Source of the DNA: Elmis aenea
Lineage: Eukaryota; Arthropoda; Insecta; Coleoptera; Elmidae
Assembly: GCA_947652605.1 (NCBI GenBank)
Contig: OX393579.1
Location: 17,443,674-17,507,673, forward strand
Reading direction: 5' to 3'
Length of the DNA: 64,000 nt
Shown here: positions 1-12,395 of the stretch, in pieces
How positions within the stretch are numbered: the first letter of the stretch is position 1
Layout of the letters: every line of letters starts with the position of its first letter
Program-made: the position numbers and the translations under genes
Notes under the pieces: generated by a model
The model's database searches: none
What the model saw: the letters and a program-made list of their open reading frames with translations, nothing else
What the model was told of the DNA's origin: nothing

Positions 1-678
1 GTTAAGTCAAAGAACTTTAGCTTGGGGCATGACTTTGTCGCACCATATTGCTGCAAAGTCTTTAAAACTCTTAAAACAAAGAATACGTTCGTTTGTGGTA
101 TACCCTGTACATTAATTAAATATAATTATTTATAAAACATCGCCAGAAGATGTGTTTATAATACTGTTTTATTATGCTCTTTTTAGACCTGTGCTTAAGA
201 TATACATTGTGTAAAAAATGTAACGTAACGGATCAACATCTCGTCTTGTGACCACTTTACAAAAAAAGTTTTAAGTGAAAGCTGTTTGTGGTCATTTACT
301 AAATAACCTTAAATTATTTTTAACTATACACAGTGTTTTGTTTTTTCGCACCGATACGTCACTTTGTTTTTTTAAATAAAACACTCAGTATATTTTATAA
401 TTTCTAGAGGCAAATTTGAATTTTCTTTAAAAAATATATGGGTTTTATGTATCTAAAATCTATCGTTTTTGAGTAACTTAAGTTTTTATAAAAATATTGA
501 TAGAAGCAGAGTCTAAAAAAAATTATATTTCACAAGTTGGCTATGTCAGAACGAATTCCTTTAAAACTTTATAGAACAACAGTGTCATCGTGATTTTTGA
601 ACATATAAAATTTTACAATAATTCACAGGGTGATCCTTATGCCTTAAGCTCGAACCATTTAGTCAACATCCACACAAT

Positions 679-1682
679 CAGAGCTGGGTATGAATACCGA
701 AAAAGTATTTAAATACTGAATACTGAATACCGACAAAAAAAGTATTCAACTACTGAATACTAAATACTTCTGAAAAAAGTATTCAAATACTGAATACTAA
801 ATATCCAAAAATAATCAATCAATTTTGAATACTGAATACCAACTAAAAAACGTATTCAGTAAGTATTCAATACTATTTTCTGAATACTGAATACCAACTA
901 AAAAAAGTATTCGGTAAAGTATTCAATACTATTTTCTGAATATTGAATACTGAATACCAAAGTAAAAAAAACATTTCTAAATTGGTTATATTTAAACAAC
1001 AAACAAAACATATTTACTAGTAGGTACATATAACAAAAATTTGATTACACTATCTGGCTTATACAATTATTAGGAAATTAAAAATGAATACATGAAGAGA
1101 TAGCTATGGCAAAAATTTAAAACTAGCTGGAGACATTCTGCAACTAATAGGTTAACCAAGATTTATTGTAACAAAGAAAAATAAAGTAAAAGTAAATGAA
1201 TTTAAATAAATAAATAAAAAATATATAATTGCTTAGAGGTACATATATAAATAAATCTATAATTCTTGGTAAAGAGCTTGCAATATGTAATATACCTACA
1301 TAACATTTTTAATGAGTTCTCCAAACCTTAAAAAGTAAACAATATTTTACTCAAACAAAATCAATTTTGGATTCATAAATACTAAAAGTATTCATGGTTA
1401 CCGGTATTTATGAATACTTTCGGTATTCATGAATATTTTCGGTATTCATGAATACTTTCGGTATTCATGAATACTTTCGGTATTCATGAATGCTTTCGGT
1501 ATTCATGAATACTTTCGGTATTCATGAATACCTTAAAAAAGTATTGAATAGTGAATACTAATAAAGTATTCAAGATTTTGAATAAAGAATACTCAACAAA
1601 AAAAGTATTCGATTACTGAATACTGAAAAAGTATTTTGAATACTATTCAAAATACTAAGTATTCGAGTAATACCCAGCTCTG
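679..1682. mobile_element. hAT MITE with GTATTC-rich body
   Basis: The element starts CAGAGCTGGGTAT and ends with the inverted copy. It is flanked by an exact 8-bp duplication CACACAAT (671-678 and 1683-1690), the hallmark of hAT transposition. It is inserted in the left arm of the outer foldback. Both subterminal regions are dense arrays of GAATACTGAATACC-like units. No transposase is present. Confidence 0.93.
1403..1535 (+). repeat. 19-bp tandem repeat with a 14-bp palindrome in each unit
   Basis: About seven head-to-tail 19-bp units of the form GGTATTCATGAATACTTTC. Each contains GTATTCATGAATAC, its own reverse complement. The array lies inside the hAT MITE at 679-1682. Confidence 0.9.
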
Positions 1683-1724
1683 CACACAATAATAAATTAA
1701 TTTTTTTAAACGGAAAACCCTATA

Positions 1725-2772
1725 CAGGGTGGTCCACGTTTTTGTAGCAGAACTTTAATAGTCGATAGAAAAACTTATTTTAAAGCGAATATTCCATATC
1801 AACATGCGTTCAAAAACGCTTTATTTTAAAGATACAGGGTGTTGAAACTTTCGAAAAAATATCAATAACTTTTAACCGTCTCCCAACCAGTAAATGTATT
1901 TAAACCATATTTGGTACAGGCCACCTTACAGGTTACCACATTCGGTGAGAATTTTAACCCCCACAAGCAACTAGTGGCGGAGTTGTGGGGGTTCAGTTTC
2001 AATAATTTTTATAAAAAAACTAGTACGGCCCTGTTTAAAATCAAACTTAAACTTGTCTTTGGCTAGAGCATTTTATTCTAAACAAAAAGTGTCACTTCGC
2101 TGTTCCTCGTATCTGCCACCCTTTGGCGCGAAATTTGATTTATTTTACTATTTTCGCTCATCAGTTGGATCTGAAAATATCGCGAAAAGCAGAAAATTGC
2201 AAATTGCAGAGTAAATGCTCATTAATCGTTAATTTAGCGGAACTTCTTCCCTCATTATTAGCATGTTCTGTTATTAAAAACTACAAAAATCGGTAATTAC
2301 TTCTTTATTTCGAATATTAGCGATATTTTTAAATCGAACTTATGAGCAAATTTTTCGCCAAAATAGTAAAATAAATCAAATTTCGCGACAAACGGTGGCA
2401 GATACCAAGAAAAGTCTAGAAAAACTTTTTATTTCAAATAAAATGCTCTACCTAAAGACATGTTTGAGTTTGATTTTAAACAGGGCCGTACTAGTGTTTT
2501 ATAAAATTTATTGAAACTGAACCCCCACAACCCAGCCACTGGTTGCTTGTGGAGGTTGAAATTCTCACCGAATGTGGTAACCTGTATACCAAATTTGGTT
2601 TAAATATATCTACTGGTTGTAAAACGGTTAAAAATTATCAATATTTTTTCGAAAATTTCAACACCCTATCTTTAAAATGAAGCGTTTTTGGACCCATGTT
2701 GAGCTGAAAGATTCGCTTTAAAATAAGTTATTCTATCGACAAAGTCCTGCTACAAAAAAGTGGATCACCCTG
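1725..2772. mobile_element. Palindromic MITE, Tc1/mariner-type (TA target)
   Basis: The ends read TA-CAGGGTGGTCCAC and GTGGATCACCCTG-TA. The two halves are inverted copies over most of their length. It is inserted in the left arm of the outer foldback, just inside the hAT MITE. No open frame is supported. A piece of the same family is fused into the composite repeat at 34586-34760. Confidence 0.88.
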
Positions 2773-3439
2773 TATATTATTACATTTTCTTATTAATAAC
2801 ATAATTATCTTCAAAAACTATTAAAGGTCAATTATGTCTAAAATCAGTCAAAAAACCGCAATAACTCGAGAAATACTGATTTTAGACATAATTAACCTAC
2901 TACCGTTTTTGAAGATAATTACATTATCCATAAGAAAATACAAAAATATATAGGGTTCAATAAAAAAAAAAACTGACTTATTTGTGCTTGAAATTCGACT
3001 AAATGAACCGGGCATAGGAACACCTTGTATGTTATTTTAAAATTTACATTGTCAAAAATCACTATGACTCTATTGTCCCACAAAGGTTCAAAGGAATTCG
3101 TTCTGACATAGCCAACTTGTGAAATATCACTATTTTTTTAAGACTCCTCGATTCCTGTTTCTGTCAATATTTTTATAAAAAAAATTACTCAAAAATGACT
3201 GATTTTAGAGACATAAAATCTATATATTTTTTAAAGAGAATTTAATTTTACTTTTAACAATTATAAAATATACTAAGTGCTCAAAAACAAAACACTGTGT
3301 ATAGTTGAAAACAATTTAAGGTTATGTAGTAAATGACCACAAACAACTTCCATCTAAAAGCTTTTTTTTTTGTAAAGTGGTCACAAGACGAGATATTGAT
3401 CCGTTACGTTACTTTTTGTACACACTGTATGAACAAGGA

Positions 3440-4440
3440 TATGGTATTTTGTATTTGTAACAAAAACCAAAATTAAAATGCAGAGATGTACGGCAATGTA
3501 AGTATTTTACAGCAGTTCTTGACAAACGGTTTTATTCATGAAGGAAGAGTAAACGCTTTTGCGTGGCCAGAATACATTCGCAAACCTGCAGGTGAGCCTT
3601 TAATGTATTTTTAATTGCATATTTTTTATACCTCCTGTTTAAAAATTGACGAGATGGCAACTCACAAAATATGCGATATCCTTCTCCGTGTAAGTAATAC
3701 CCATTTAAATAAGATGAAACTTTATTAAATGGATTTTGCAAAAGTAATAAAATTCGTTGAGTGTATAATACGATTGCTTTAATAATTCTATTAATGTCTT
3801 TTTTGTGCAGAGTGTAAAATGCAAATACGGCAAGCAATTCATGTACACCTACTCCTACACTCCTAATGTAAAATTAAAATTAGCTCAAAGAGCTAATTTG
3901 AAAAATGTACAAAATCTGATTTTATGAATTAAAGTGTGCTCGAATCTTAATATACCTACAAAGCTATTTTTTTATAAAGACTTAACCAGACAACAAAAAA
4001 ACCTCGAAAACGTAATACCTTCTAATTAAAATTAATTCGTATTTGCATTATTACTTACGAAAAAAGAGAACTTGAAAACAAAAATGAAAGTCCTATTTCG
4101 TTTTTGAGTTGTATTAAATGGTAATCATACCTTATTTTATTATTATCGTTTTTTTATGCTTGCAAAGGTACTTAATAAGTAAAATAAACGAAACATGCCG
4201 CATTTTACCACGGTCGAAAATTTCATTTGATTAAAAAAATGCTTCAAAAATAATTTTCCAAATTTCAAAAATGTTGCACAATTAATTAGAAAGATGATTT
4301 TTCATTACCCGATTTCCCGGTTTTTTTGAATAATGTTTAATGGTTTCGTGTACCTAAAAATTTCTTAGGATTATGAATCAGCATAAAAATTAACCGCTTT
4401 GGCAAATTAAACTGCTTTAGTTCTAATAATAAGCGAAATT
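3440..4440. other. AT-rich spacer, nothing recognised
   Basis: The minus-strand open frame at 3532-3837 has no motif I recognise and a composition like the surrounding DNA, so I treat it as chance. Poly-T/A runs only. Confidence 0.5.
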
Positions 4441-4446
4441 GCTATA

Positions 4447-4808
4447 ATGGAACTCAATTCTTGTATACATTATAGTATACAATGCAAAATTAAGTATATG
4501 AAGGAAATCAGAGCTGGAGTACCGCAGGGCTGCGTCCTTGGACCGATCCTCTATTTGCTCTATACAGCTGATCTGCCAGAATTAAAAACTGTGACTATTG
4601 CCACGTTCGCAGATGACACTGCAATCCTAGCTGTTGATAAAGACATAGAAACCACGACATATAAACTTCGGAAAGCCAGTAATCAGATATTCAATTGGAC
4701 CAGGGAATGAAAGATAAAATTAAACGAGGTAAAATCAACTCACATTACTTTTACGAACAAAAACATAAGGAATCCGTTGCCCATCACTATAAATGGTGAC
4801 CTAAAAAA
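4447..4808 (+). pseudogene. Reverse transcriptase fragment, Jockey-like non-LTR retrotransposon
   Basis: The frame carries AGVPQGCVLGPILYLLYTA followed by TFADDTAIL, the conserved RT blocks around the catalytic FADD box. The frame stops at TGA (4708-4710) where family members usually have Trp. It stays readable after the stop as KIKLNEVKSTHITFTNK, the usual next segment, to about 4808. The 5' part of ORF2 and the endonuclease are missing, so this is a truncated, dead copy. The residue after PQG is Cys where Ser is usual. It covers a different part of RT from the fragment at 50383-52565, so it may be the same family; that is inference. Confidence 0.85.
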
Positions 4809-4861
4809 AAGGTTCCCGGCTCTTTGAGTTGATTAAACTCCCCCATGGAAGCATCCTGCCT

Positions 4862-5445
4862 ACGTCACTGACTACAGCGGCGCACTTTTATGGATTAAAA
4901 CTTAAAATGAATAAAATTTAATAAAAAGCCAAACTTTAAACAAAAAAAGTACTGAAATAAAAAAAATGATTAAAACGAAATTTATTACGTTTAAAAATCG
5001 TACGGTTAAAGAGTGACAAAGTTCTATCCTAGTTTAATATTTATTTATGGTTATCTTATATAGCCCAATTCTACTATTTTTAGTTAGGTACTGATTACAT
5101 TTTAATTACAAGAAAAAGTAGATGATTACAATTTTTAAATAAAATATGTTTTATAAGTAAAAAAAAACAGGAAAAAACGAATGCATAGAAAATTTAAAAC
5201 GTAATGTTTAAACTAGGTACTTACATAACAAACAAAAGCACAGTTTAAATTTTGACTTATTTATAGGTAAGTTAGAATTTTGCTTTCGGGTTCCTCTGGA
5301 AACAAATTCAGCAAGATTTTTTCGGAACACAGTTTTTTTTTTACAAATGATTGAATCTTTCTTAAGTCATTCGACTAAGCCAATGGTAGGCTCAGGGGGG
5401 ACTTAGCCCCCTAACCTCCCCATAACTACGCCAATGCGTAGGCCG
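4862..5445. repeat. Interspersed repeat, copy 1 (second copy near 34110-34800)
   Basis: Two blocks match the later copy. One begins CTACAGCGGC and continues through AT-rich text about 200 bp long. The other is the GC-rich end containing ACTACGCCAATGCG, next to a run of G and CCCC. The end resembles a hAT-like terminus, but no target duplication is visible. Class uncertain. Confidence 0.55.
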
Positions 5446-6344
5446 GAAACTATTAAATTTATTCTTGTACATATAATAAAAAGTGTATTAATTTTTCTTT
5501 GGCATACTGTAGGAAAAAATGAAGTAAAATACAGTTTGTAAAGGTTTTCTTTTAATAACAAGTTAGATTTTTTATTTGTACTTACAAATATTTCGCTACA
5601 TTTTTTTTTTTTTTTGAAAACTACAAATAAAATAAAAGGGGATTTTTAAAAACAATGCGACAACGAAAAACGGAAATATATCAAATAGTTACCGCGTTTA
5701 CTCGAAGCATTCGGATATCTTAAAAATAAAGTTACGTTGGACGTGCTTCAACTTTCTATATGCTTTTATGTTAGCAGCCATGTTCTATGAATTTTAAAAC
5801 AATTTTTAGGCGTGTGTTCCGTCACGCGGGTATAAAGATAAAAAATGAATGAAACTGAATTTTTATTATTTATAAAAATATACTGTTCTCAGGGTGGTAG
5901 TTTATCTTTTGTTTAATCTAAAAAGTATGCACGAAGGGGTAAACATATGTTATAACGTATCATTATTGAGAATTATTACGCTATTATTTTGTCTTTCAGA
6001 GGCCTTTCAATCGAATTTAATGCAGAAGTGTATTTGTTGCGTATGAGCGTTTGTTTTATATTACGGATTAGCTCACTTTATTTCAATAAGTTATTTGGCA
6101 CTAATCCAACATGGTGTACTGTGCTTTGCAGAACGTTCGACCTGGGCTCGTCTTCAAAGGCTTCTCCATAAGTTATGTCCTGTATAATATACGACGAAAT
6201 GTCGTAAATCATTTAGAATTAAAAAAATATTTAAAAATTAAGCCTAAAGTAAAACTAGCATTGTACCTATTTGAGATTTAAAACAAATTTTCGAAATATT
6301 TTCAAAGCCTACTAATTTTATTCAATTACATATTAGAATGGTAC
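5446..6344. other. AT-rich spacer, nothing recognised
   Basis: The open frame at 5989-6171 has no recognisable motif. Otherwise long A/T runs. Confidence 0.45.
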
Positions 6345-7576
6345 CCGTAAATTATGAGGTATTAAAGCCGCAATAACTCGAGAAATATTAATTTTAGATA
6401 TAATTTATCTTGAATTAATAATTTTTGAAGACAATTAAATTATCGATAAGAAAATGTAAATTTATATAGGGTGTTCCGTTTAAAAAAAATTACTTATTCG
6501 TGTTTAAAGTTTAGCCGATTAGGCTCAGCGTAAAAAACACCCAGTGTATTATTTTAGAATGTTAACTAGCCAGCAACATTATGACAATATTGTCAACTAA
6601 TAGTGTATTACATGACAAGAGTTGTAAGAAGCATATTACGCACGAGTGAAAAAGTTTTCCACGGTGCGTAATTACTTTACAACTCGTGTTATGTAGCTTA
6701 CTTTTTCTACGATCACATAATACATACGATTTCAACGATTTTTGGCTAATATATATATACATACACATGTAATTACGTTGTCTTGTCAATTTTGACGTAA
6801 GCCTACTTTGACATTTCTAGACAAATGTGCGTTTTGCTTACCGTGCGTTATTATTCACTTACTATGCATGCAGGCTGTACGGTAAGAGTCGTTTACATTA
6901 GTGGTTGTAGAAAAAGCATTAAAGGAATTCGTTCTGACATTGCTGAGATATTGATATTTTTCTGCTGTCCTGTTCCTGTCAATATTTTCATAAGTACTTA
7001 AATAACTCAAAAACAGTTAATTTTATATGGATAATTCCACTACTGTCATTAATGTCAATGCAAATGCATACGATTTATCACGTTTGCTAGCGGATAAATA
7101 GGAACCTTACTATTTGCAACCGGATAAATTTTTGTTTACCTTCACCATGGTATAGCAATAAAATTTTAGAATCTTTGTTTACTTCATCATAGCAAAGTTA
7201 AGAATAATGTCAAAAGTTAAGTTTTCAACGTGTTTTATTGTTTGAACTGAACTGAACAGCTTTTAACTTAAATAATAACTAATATATTTAAAAATGTGCG
7301 AGTCAGCAAAGAGATTTTGGTACTGCAAACTAAGAAAGTATAAATAAATAAATATTTGTATAGGTAATTCTTATCAGTCGTGGAATTTTCGCTACAAATA
7401 CAATTCGGGGTTAAAATTTCAGCAGGCCAAATTTTTATATGTAACACTCGTTATTGCTTTTCAATTTATTCTCGTTAATTGTTACTAAGCAACAACTTGT
7501 TTCAAACAAAATTTAGCCGGCAAAGTTTAACCTTTTATGGTATTACCCCAGATAATATTACTTTTTGTACACACTG
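6345..7576. mobile_element. Broken second copy of the 205-3427 foldback family
   Basis: From about 6362 the sequence repeats the centre and right arm of the first element (GCAATAACTCGAGAAATA, then the GGAATTCGTTCTGACAT block near 6926). It ends TTTTTGTACACACTG-TA at 7576, the same terminus as at 3427. Two stretches absent from the first copy (about 6570-6905 and 7035-7555) look like insertions or rearranged sequence. The first contains an inverted repeat around ACATGACAAGAGTTGTAA. The left arm is missing. Confidence 0.65.
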
Positions 7577-10243
7577 TATGCTAAAAGCCACTTATCAATA
7601 GTGTCAAAAAATATAGTAAATTAAATGTTAACTCGACTAAAGACTGTAAATTCATTTGGTAACGTTTGATGTTAATTATATAGCCGAAACAAAACTAGTA
7701 GATACTATTTTATAATTAAAAAGTTTAAATAAAACATTAGGTTCATAACGAATTTGTTTTGTAAATACAAAAGCCTACTCTCTATTTTATAGAGATAAAA
7801 AAGTGCACTCTTTCGAATCATTACCCATCTCCAGACCCACAATTTTCCACAAATGTGAGCTTTTGTTTTATATTTCACATTAAATTTGTGTTAATAGGCC
7901 ATGTTGTACCCATAAATTCTCGATATAAATGTCTTGGGACAGCATTCCATAAAATCGGTTCGTTCTACACACAAAACAAATATATCATAGACAGCCATAC
8001 AGTAACATATTTTTTATGCTTCACTGAACAATTGATAGCTACCCCATTATGCAGATTTTTTAACATAAGAAGTGATACTCTATTCCTGACATGCAAAGAA
8101 GCCTGCAATGCAGGTGATTCAAGAGGAATAACGTCGAATAAAGAGTTAATCTTTCTTAATTCACTTAGTACACTGATTAATTAGGCAAACGTGTGGAGAA
8201 ATTTAACTAAGTATCTTGTCGTTTAGTAAGGCTTGGATATGACATCCAATCACTTACCGATACTTAAAGTGATCCTTCGAAAACCATGATTTACAGGCTC
8301 TTTAAATACTTTTAAGCATTAAACAAAAGTACAAAATAGACCACCATAATTTGTAGGATTTAAGTGAAATAACTTTTATAAAACTACTTTTACAATAATA
8401 ATTGTCTTAATATAATACTAATCTGCGTTTGCTTGTTCAAAAAAAAATTAAAAAATCTGAAATTTCACACTTTGCTTAAAATGAAAGTAACTTTTACATT
8501 TGTTTTTTGTTTTCCTTTGTTTTATTATAACTTAAAACCATACTTTATTAAAAAACTATTGCTGTTACCAGTGAAGTGCCGCCACTAAGCAATGCATATA
8601 AGTTGCTTACATAATCTTTTACACACACCACTGGCCTAGTTATACGTATATTCATACCAGTTAAATAATAAGAGCTTTGTATTACCCCGGTGTCATTTTG
8701 TCGAGAGTTCGTCAGTTTCCATTCAAGATGTAAGTGCAAACAATTCATTGCCTTATAACAAAAGACAAAGCTGTTGGACACAGAAACAGTATTGTTGAGC
8801 TTTGCAACTTACTCTGTAGTAGAGTTACTACTCAGGTTATCTAAAGGAATCTATACCGGGTGATTCAGTTTGGCTGTCGCACCCCTATAACTTTTTAATT
8901 ATTGAAAATAACCCCAACAAACTAATATTTTTGGAAACGGCGACAAATTCTCTATTAAGTGATGTGCATTTGTTATCTCTACGATGACTTATGTCAAATT
9001 CGCGATACGCAACTGTTTTTTTTTTTTTTTTTTTAAATTACATAGTATACATCTTTTTGTTGATTCGGATAGAGAATTTAATTCTGTATCCGACCACTTA
9101 TTAAAAAAGTATGCATACATAAGAAAATTTCGAGAAAAATCAGTTCAAAGTTTATTTATCAAATTATAGCAACCAGTCTATTTAACATACCTAGCAAAAA
9201 CGATCTAATCTCAAAAATTTTACTAAAACTATAAATGGAAAAGTATTAAAAATTAATGTTTTATAAAAATAAAAATAAATAATAAACGTTGACATAAAAA
9301 ATTAGACTTTCATGTATTCAAAGTGACCGCCCTTCGCTTACAAATACAGTTGTTGTTCATAGTACGATTCGAAGGAAAACAAATGTAACGACGATTCGTT
9401 TGACCAAATGTTTCGTAGGGCTCGTTAGCCAAATGTTCTTGTAGTGGACTGATTCGTTCTTAATTAAACAAGTCACTGTTTCAATAATCAAATATTTATA
9501 TTTAATATAACTTAAATAGATCCATACATAAATAATACAATAAGCGAGTTCGTTCTTAATACTCAACTTTACTACTCGTAAAGCGATACGTTCGCTCAAA
9601 TGGTTGCAATCATACTGTCTGTACTAAACATCCCCGGGGCACAACACAGCCCCCACTACTGCCAACGGCAGCACGCAGCAGCAAACCTTTAGTGAACATA
9701 CGTAACGCTAAACTCACAACGAACAGTTGTCCTCTATTTATAAAAGCGCTTTTTATTCTGTGCATAATAAAAATGATCAGAAAACTAATCCAAATTATAA
9801 ATTTCCCTAACTCGATTAATAACCACTGATAATTTCAAAATTAAGTCAATTCGATATTTAACTTTTTCTTTATACGTGTCAATTAAGGAACGGGAATTAA
9901 TATCGCAGTAAACGATACGGAAATGTATTTGCGTGAGTTTAGACGTTTTGCTAGTTAATGATTAATGTAGTTTATGTAATATAGATTACCTCTACTCGAG
10001 CCTGCACCGCACCATTAGGTACATAACATATTTTACGACCACACTTATTACATTTTATGTCGATATCTTCGCATGAACTTGGTAATATGTTACTAAGTTG
10101 GTTGTCTATGGGACCTGGTTTGCTACATCGTTCTACTTACCTTACTACAATTTAAACTTTAGGCTGCTCTTATGCAGAACTATTGAATAATTTATTCTCG
10201 TACTTAATCAAAATAAAAATAGACAAACAAAAACGCTTATAGT
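7577..10243. other. Spacer with one isolated MITE-like end
   Basis: Near 8859 TACCGGGTGATTCAGTTTGG resembles a Tc1-type MITE terminus, without a partner. The plus-strand open frame 7855-8184 has no recognisable domain. A readable minus-strand frame over about 7880-8184 could be the C-terminal end of a LINE ORF2, but I cannot support that. A patch at 9600-9720 is GC-richer and rich in CAGCAGC-like triplets; I see no gene in it. Confidence 0.4.
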
Positions 10244-10896
10244 CAGAGGCGGCCAAATAGGGGGTGTAGTAGGTGTAATATACCCGGGCCCCTGACTTAT
10301 GCGGAAGCAACACAGCAAAAATATAAATGTTTTTGTAAACTTTGTACCACCGGAAAGAAAATATTATATTTGTTGGGTGCAAAGAGAAAAGATTTCAAAA
10401 TGAAAAAATAGACATTAACAAAAAGTGTAAGTAGTTTGAAACAGTGGATTAAAAAAAAACAGAAACCGAAAACAGTGCAATTAAGTTGCACAATTCATGA
10501 TGTTATTTTTCAAATGGAAAGCGAAAACTAATAAATTAAAACCGAGACAAAAAATACACCAAAATATCATAATAAATTATTACCCTCGAAGTCATGACTT
10601 TGGAGTCAACTTTATCACTTATAAAATTAGTGCAAAAGGTACTTCAAGATACAAGAAAAAAAGAACTTAAAAATCGTTAGGAGATAAAAAAAATTGTTCA
10701 AGGACTAGGTTGAAGTGAGGAATTTTTTAACCACCGTATCTGTATAAGAAAACATTATTTTAATGGGATAGATACTGATGAAACTTTTGATGACCCTGTG
10801 GCATTTTACAGATTTTTTATTTTATTCCCTGATTGACACTTTAAACTCTCAAATAGACGAAGGTTTAAATCACTTCCTAAACGTTTAGATTATGTA

Positions 10897-12025
10897 GGGA
10901 AGACCGGGAATGAAAGTAACATTTTTTTGTTTTTATTTAATTTCTCATAGAGAATAACAAGTTTTTTACATCCAAATTGATTTAATGATAAATTGGATAT
11001 TTGTCTTCTTTTCAAGATATTTATTTCATATGTTTCGTAAGGCATATATAAGGATTTTTTTTTTCCTATAGTAAGACAGCTGTTACTTCCAACCTTAACG
11101 TTGGGGCTAAATGTAACAATGATCGGGGTAAGTTGTAACGGCAAAATAATTTACACAGCTTGTAAGAAGTGGGTAAATAATATTAGTATCCATTCATCAG
11201 TAAAATGAAAAAAATTCTAAAATGTGAAACAAAAACATACAACAAATTGGAAAATTAGTCCGACAAGTTTTGTATGTTGTCATCTACAAAGAAAACCAAC
11301 AATTATATGCTAAGAGTGAACATTTGCAAGTGAAAACATTGATTGGGGTTGGTTGTAACGGTAACACTGTTACTTTTGACCTCAAGTGTACACAAAACAA
11401 ATTGGAGGGAATCCACAATTAACCACGATTCCAACGTCAAATTGTATTGCATACACCAATAGCCAACAAAATGTAGAACATAATAATCTAGGTACTTTTT
11501 TCTGTTCCTCTTTTAGAGATCGCCTAAAAGTCACTCGACCGGTGACACAACGCAGTAAGTTTTAGGCGGAAATTAGTGACTTTGGCTGGCAAAAACTTAA
11601 CCTCTATGACATAATGAAAACTAGCAATGTAGGTCAAACGTCACGTGTTTTTTCCGCTTGCGCGGAGACTGCTATAGGGAGGTTGACCCCCTCTTCAGTC
11701 GTTAGAGGTACAAGGATAATGGGTAGGGATGTGGATAGTCAAGGATGGGTAAGGATAGGTGGAAGTACTGCCACAGCATTTGCCTTAACCATAGAGGAAA
11801 CCACCTGAAACCTCTACAATGACAGTCGGCCCTGGGAATCGAACCCAGGACCTCCCGATTACAAGTTAGGTTGTTTTACCAACCAGCCACCAAGCTCGGT
11901 GCAATGTAGGTAGGGAGGTGGTTGTAAATGAACATTGCACCACAAGCGCTTAGGACAACATATAACAAAAATTAAAGAAACTACAGGCACTGTTACAACC
12001 TACCCTTTTCATCCCCGGTCACCCC
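10897..12025. mobile_element. Non-autonomous pogo-like element, copy 1
   Basis: The ends are TA-GGGAAGACCGGGAATG and CATCCCCGGTCACCCC-TA, with TA duplicated on both sides. The tip resembles the full pogo-like transposon at 35201-38004 (GGGGAGACCGG). Like that element, its body is rich in GTAAC/GTTAC words (for example GTAACACTGTTAC near 11363). No transposase frame is present. The homologous copy at 61186-62412 lacks the SINE found here. Confidence 0.85.
11635..11900 (-). mobile_element. tRNA-derived SINE
   Basis: The right part, read on the minus strand, is tRNA-like. There is an A-box-like TGGCTGGTTGG (11879-11889) and a B-box GGTTCGATTCC (11835-11845), both bound by TFIIIC in pol III genes. 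The anticodon-like loop CTTGTAA would be TGT (threonine-like). The body extends leftward about 180 bp. An 11-bp duplication GCAATGTAGGT flanks it (11624-11634 and 11901-11911), as expected for LINE-driven insertion. It sits inside pogo-like copy 1. Copy 2 near 61918-61945 has the uninterrupted site. A functional tRNA is excluded by poor acceptor pairing and by the body attached. Confidence 0.88.
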
Positions 12026-12395
12026 TATCATAAAATATTTTATAATTTAGTTAAATATATTTGCTGTAGTGAACTGATTATGTAAATAAATTCTGTGAAA
12101 AATCTTCGGACGTTCTTCGTGAAGATAAAGAACTACGAACAAAGTTTTGTTTGTAAGAAATATATTATAAGAAAAATTCCTATTCAAAATTTAACATTAG
12201 ACCTGCTAAAATTTATACTAGAAAATGTTATGATGAAATATTTCCAAACATTTTCATTACACTGGAATTTATTTAACACTTCCGGTAACTGTGATCAGTG
12301 TAGAACGCTCGTTTAGTAGATAAAAGTTAATCTAAAATGTCACGAGAGACTTAATTCTTAAGCAATATTATCCATACAAAGTACAGAAGCTGAAA

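Larger units (their letters stand above)
205..3427. mobile_element. Foldback DNA transposon (TA target), non-autonomous, carrying two nested elements
   Basis: The outer ends (about 205-340 and 3290-3427) are inverted copies of each other, each with a stretch close to GTAACGTAACGG near the tip, and both are flanked by TA. The left arm is 205-670, 1691-1724 and 2773 to about 2855, once the two insertions are removed. The right arm is about 2862-3427. The centre lies near 2858, so the original element was one palindrome of roughly 1.15 kb with no coding capacity. The TA flank suggests mobilisation by a Tc1/mariner-type transposase; that is inference. A second, broken copy lies at 6345-7576. Confidence 0.8.

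Noticed and set aside
7855..8184. 109-codon open frame
   Set aside because: No motif on either strand strong enough to name; a LINE C-terminal reading on the minus strand was too weak.
11821..11900. Possible tRNA gene
   Set aside because: It is the head of a SINE: the acceptor ends do not pair well and an 11-bp target duplication brackets a longer 266-bp unit.
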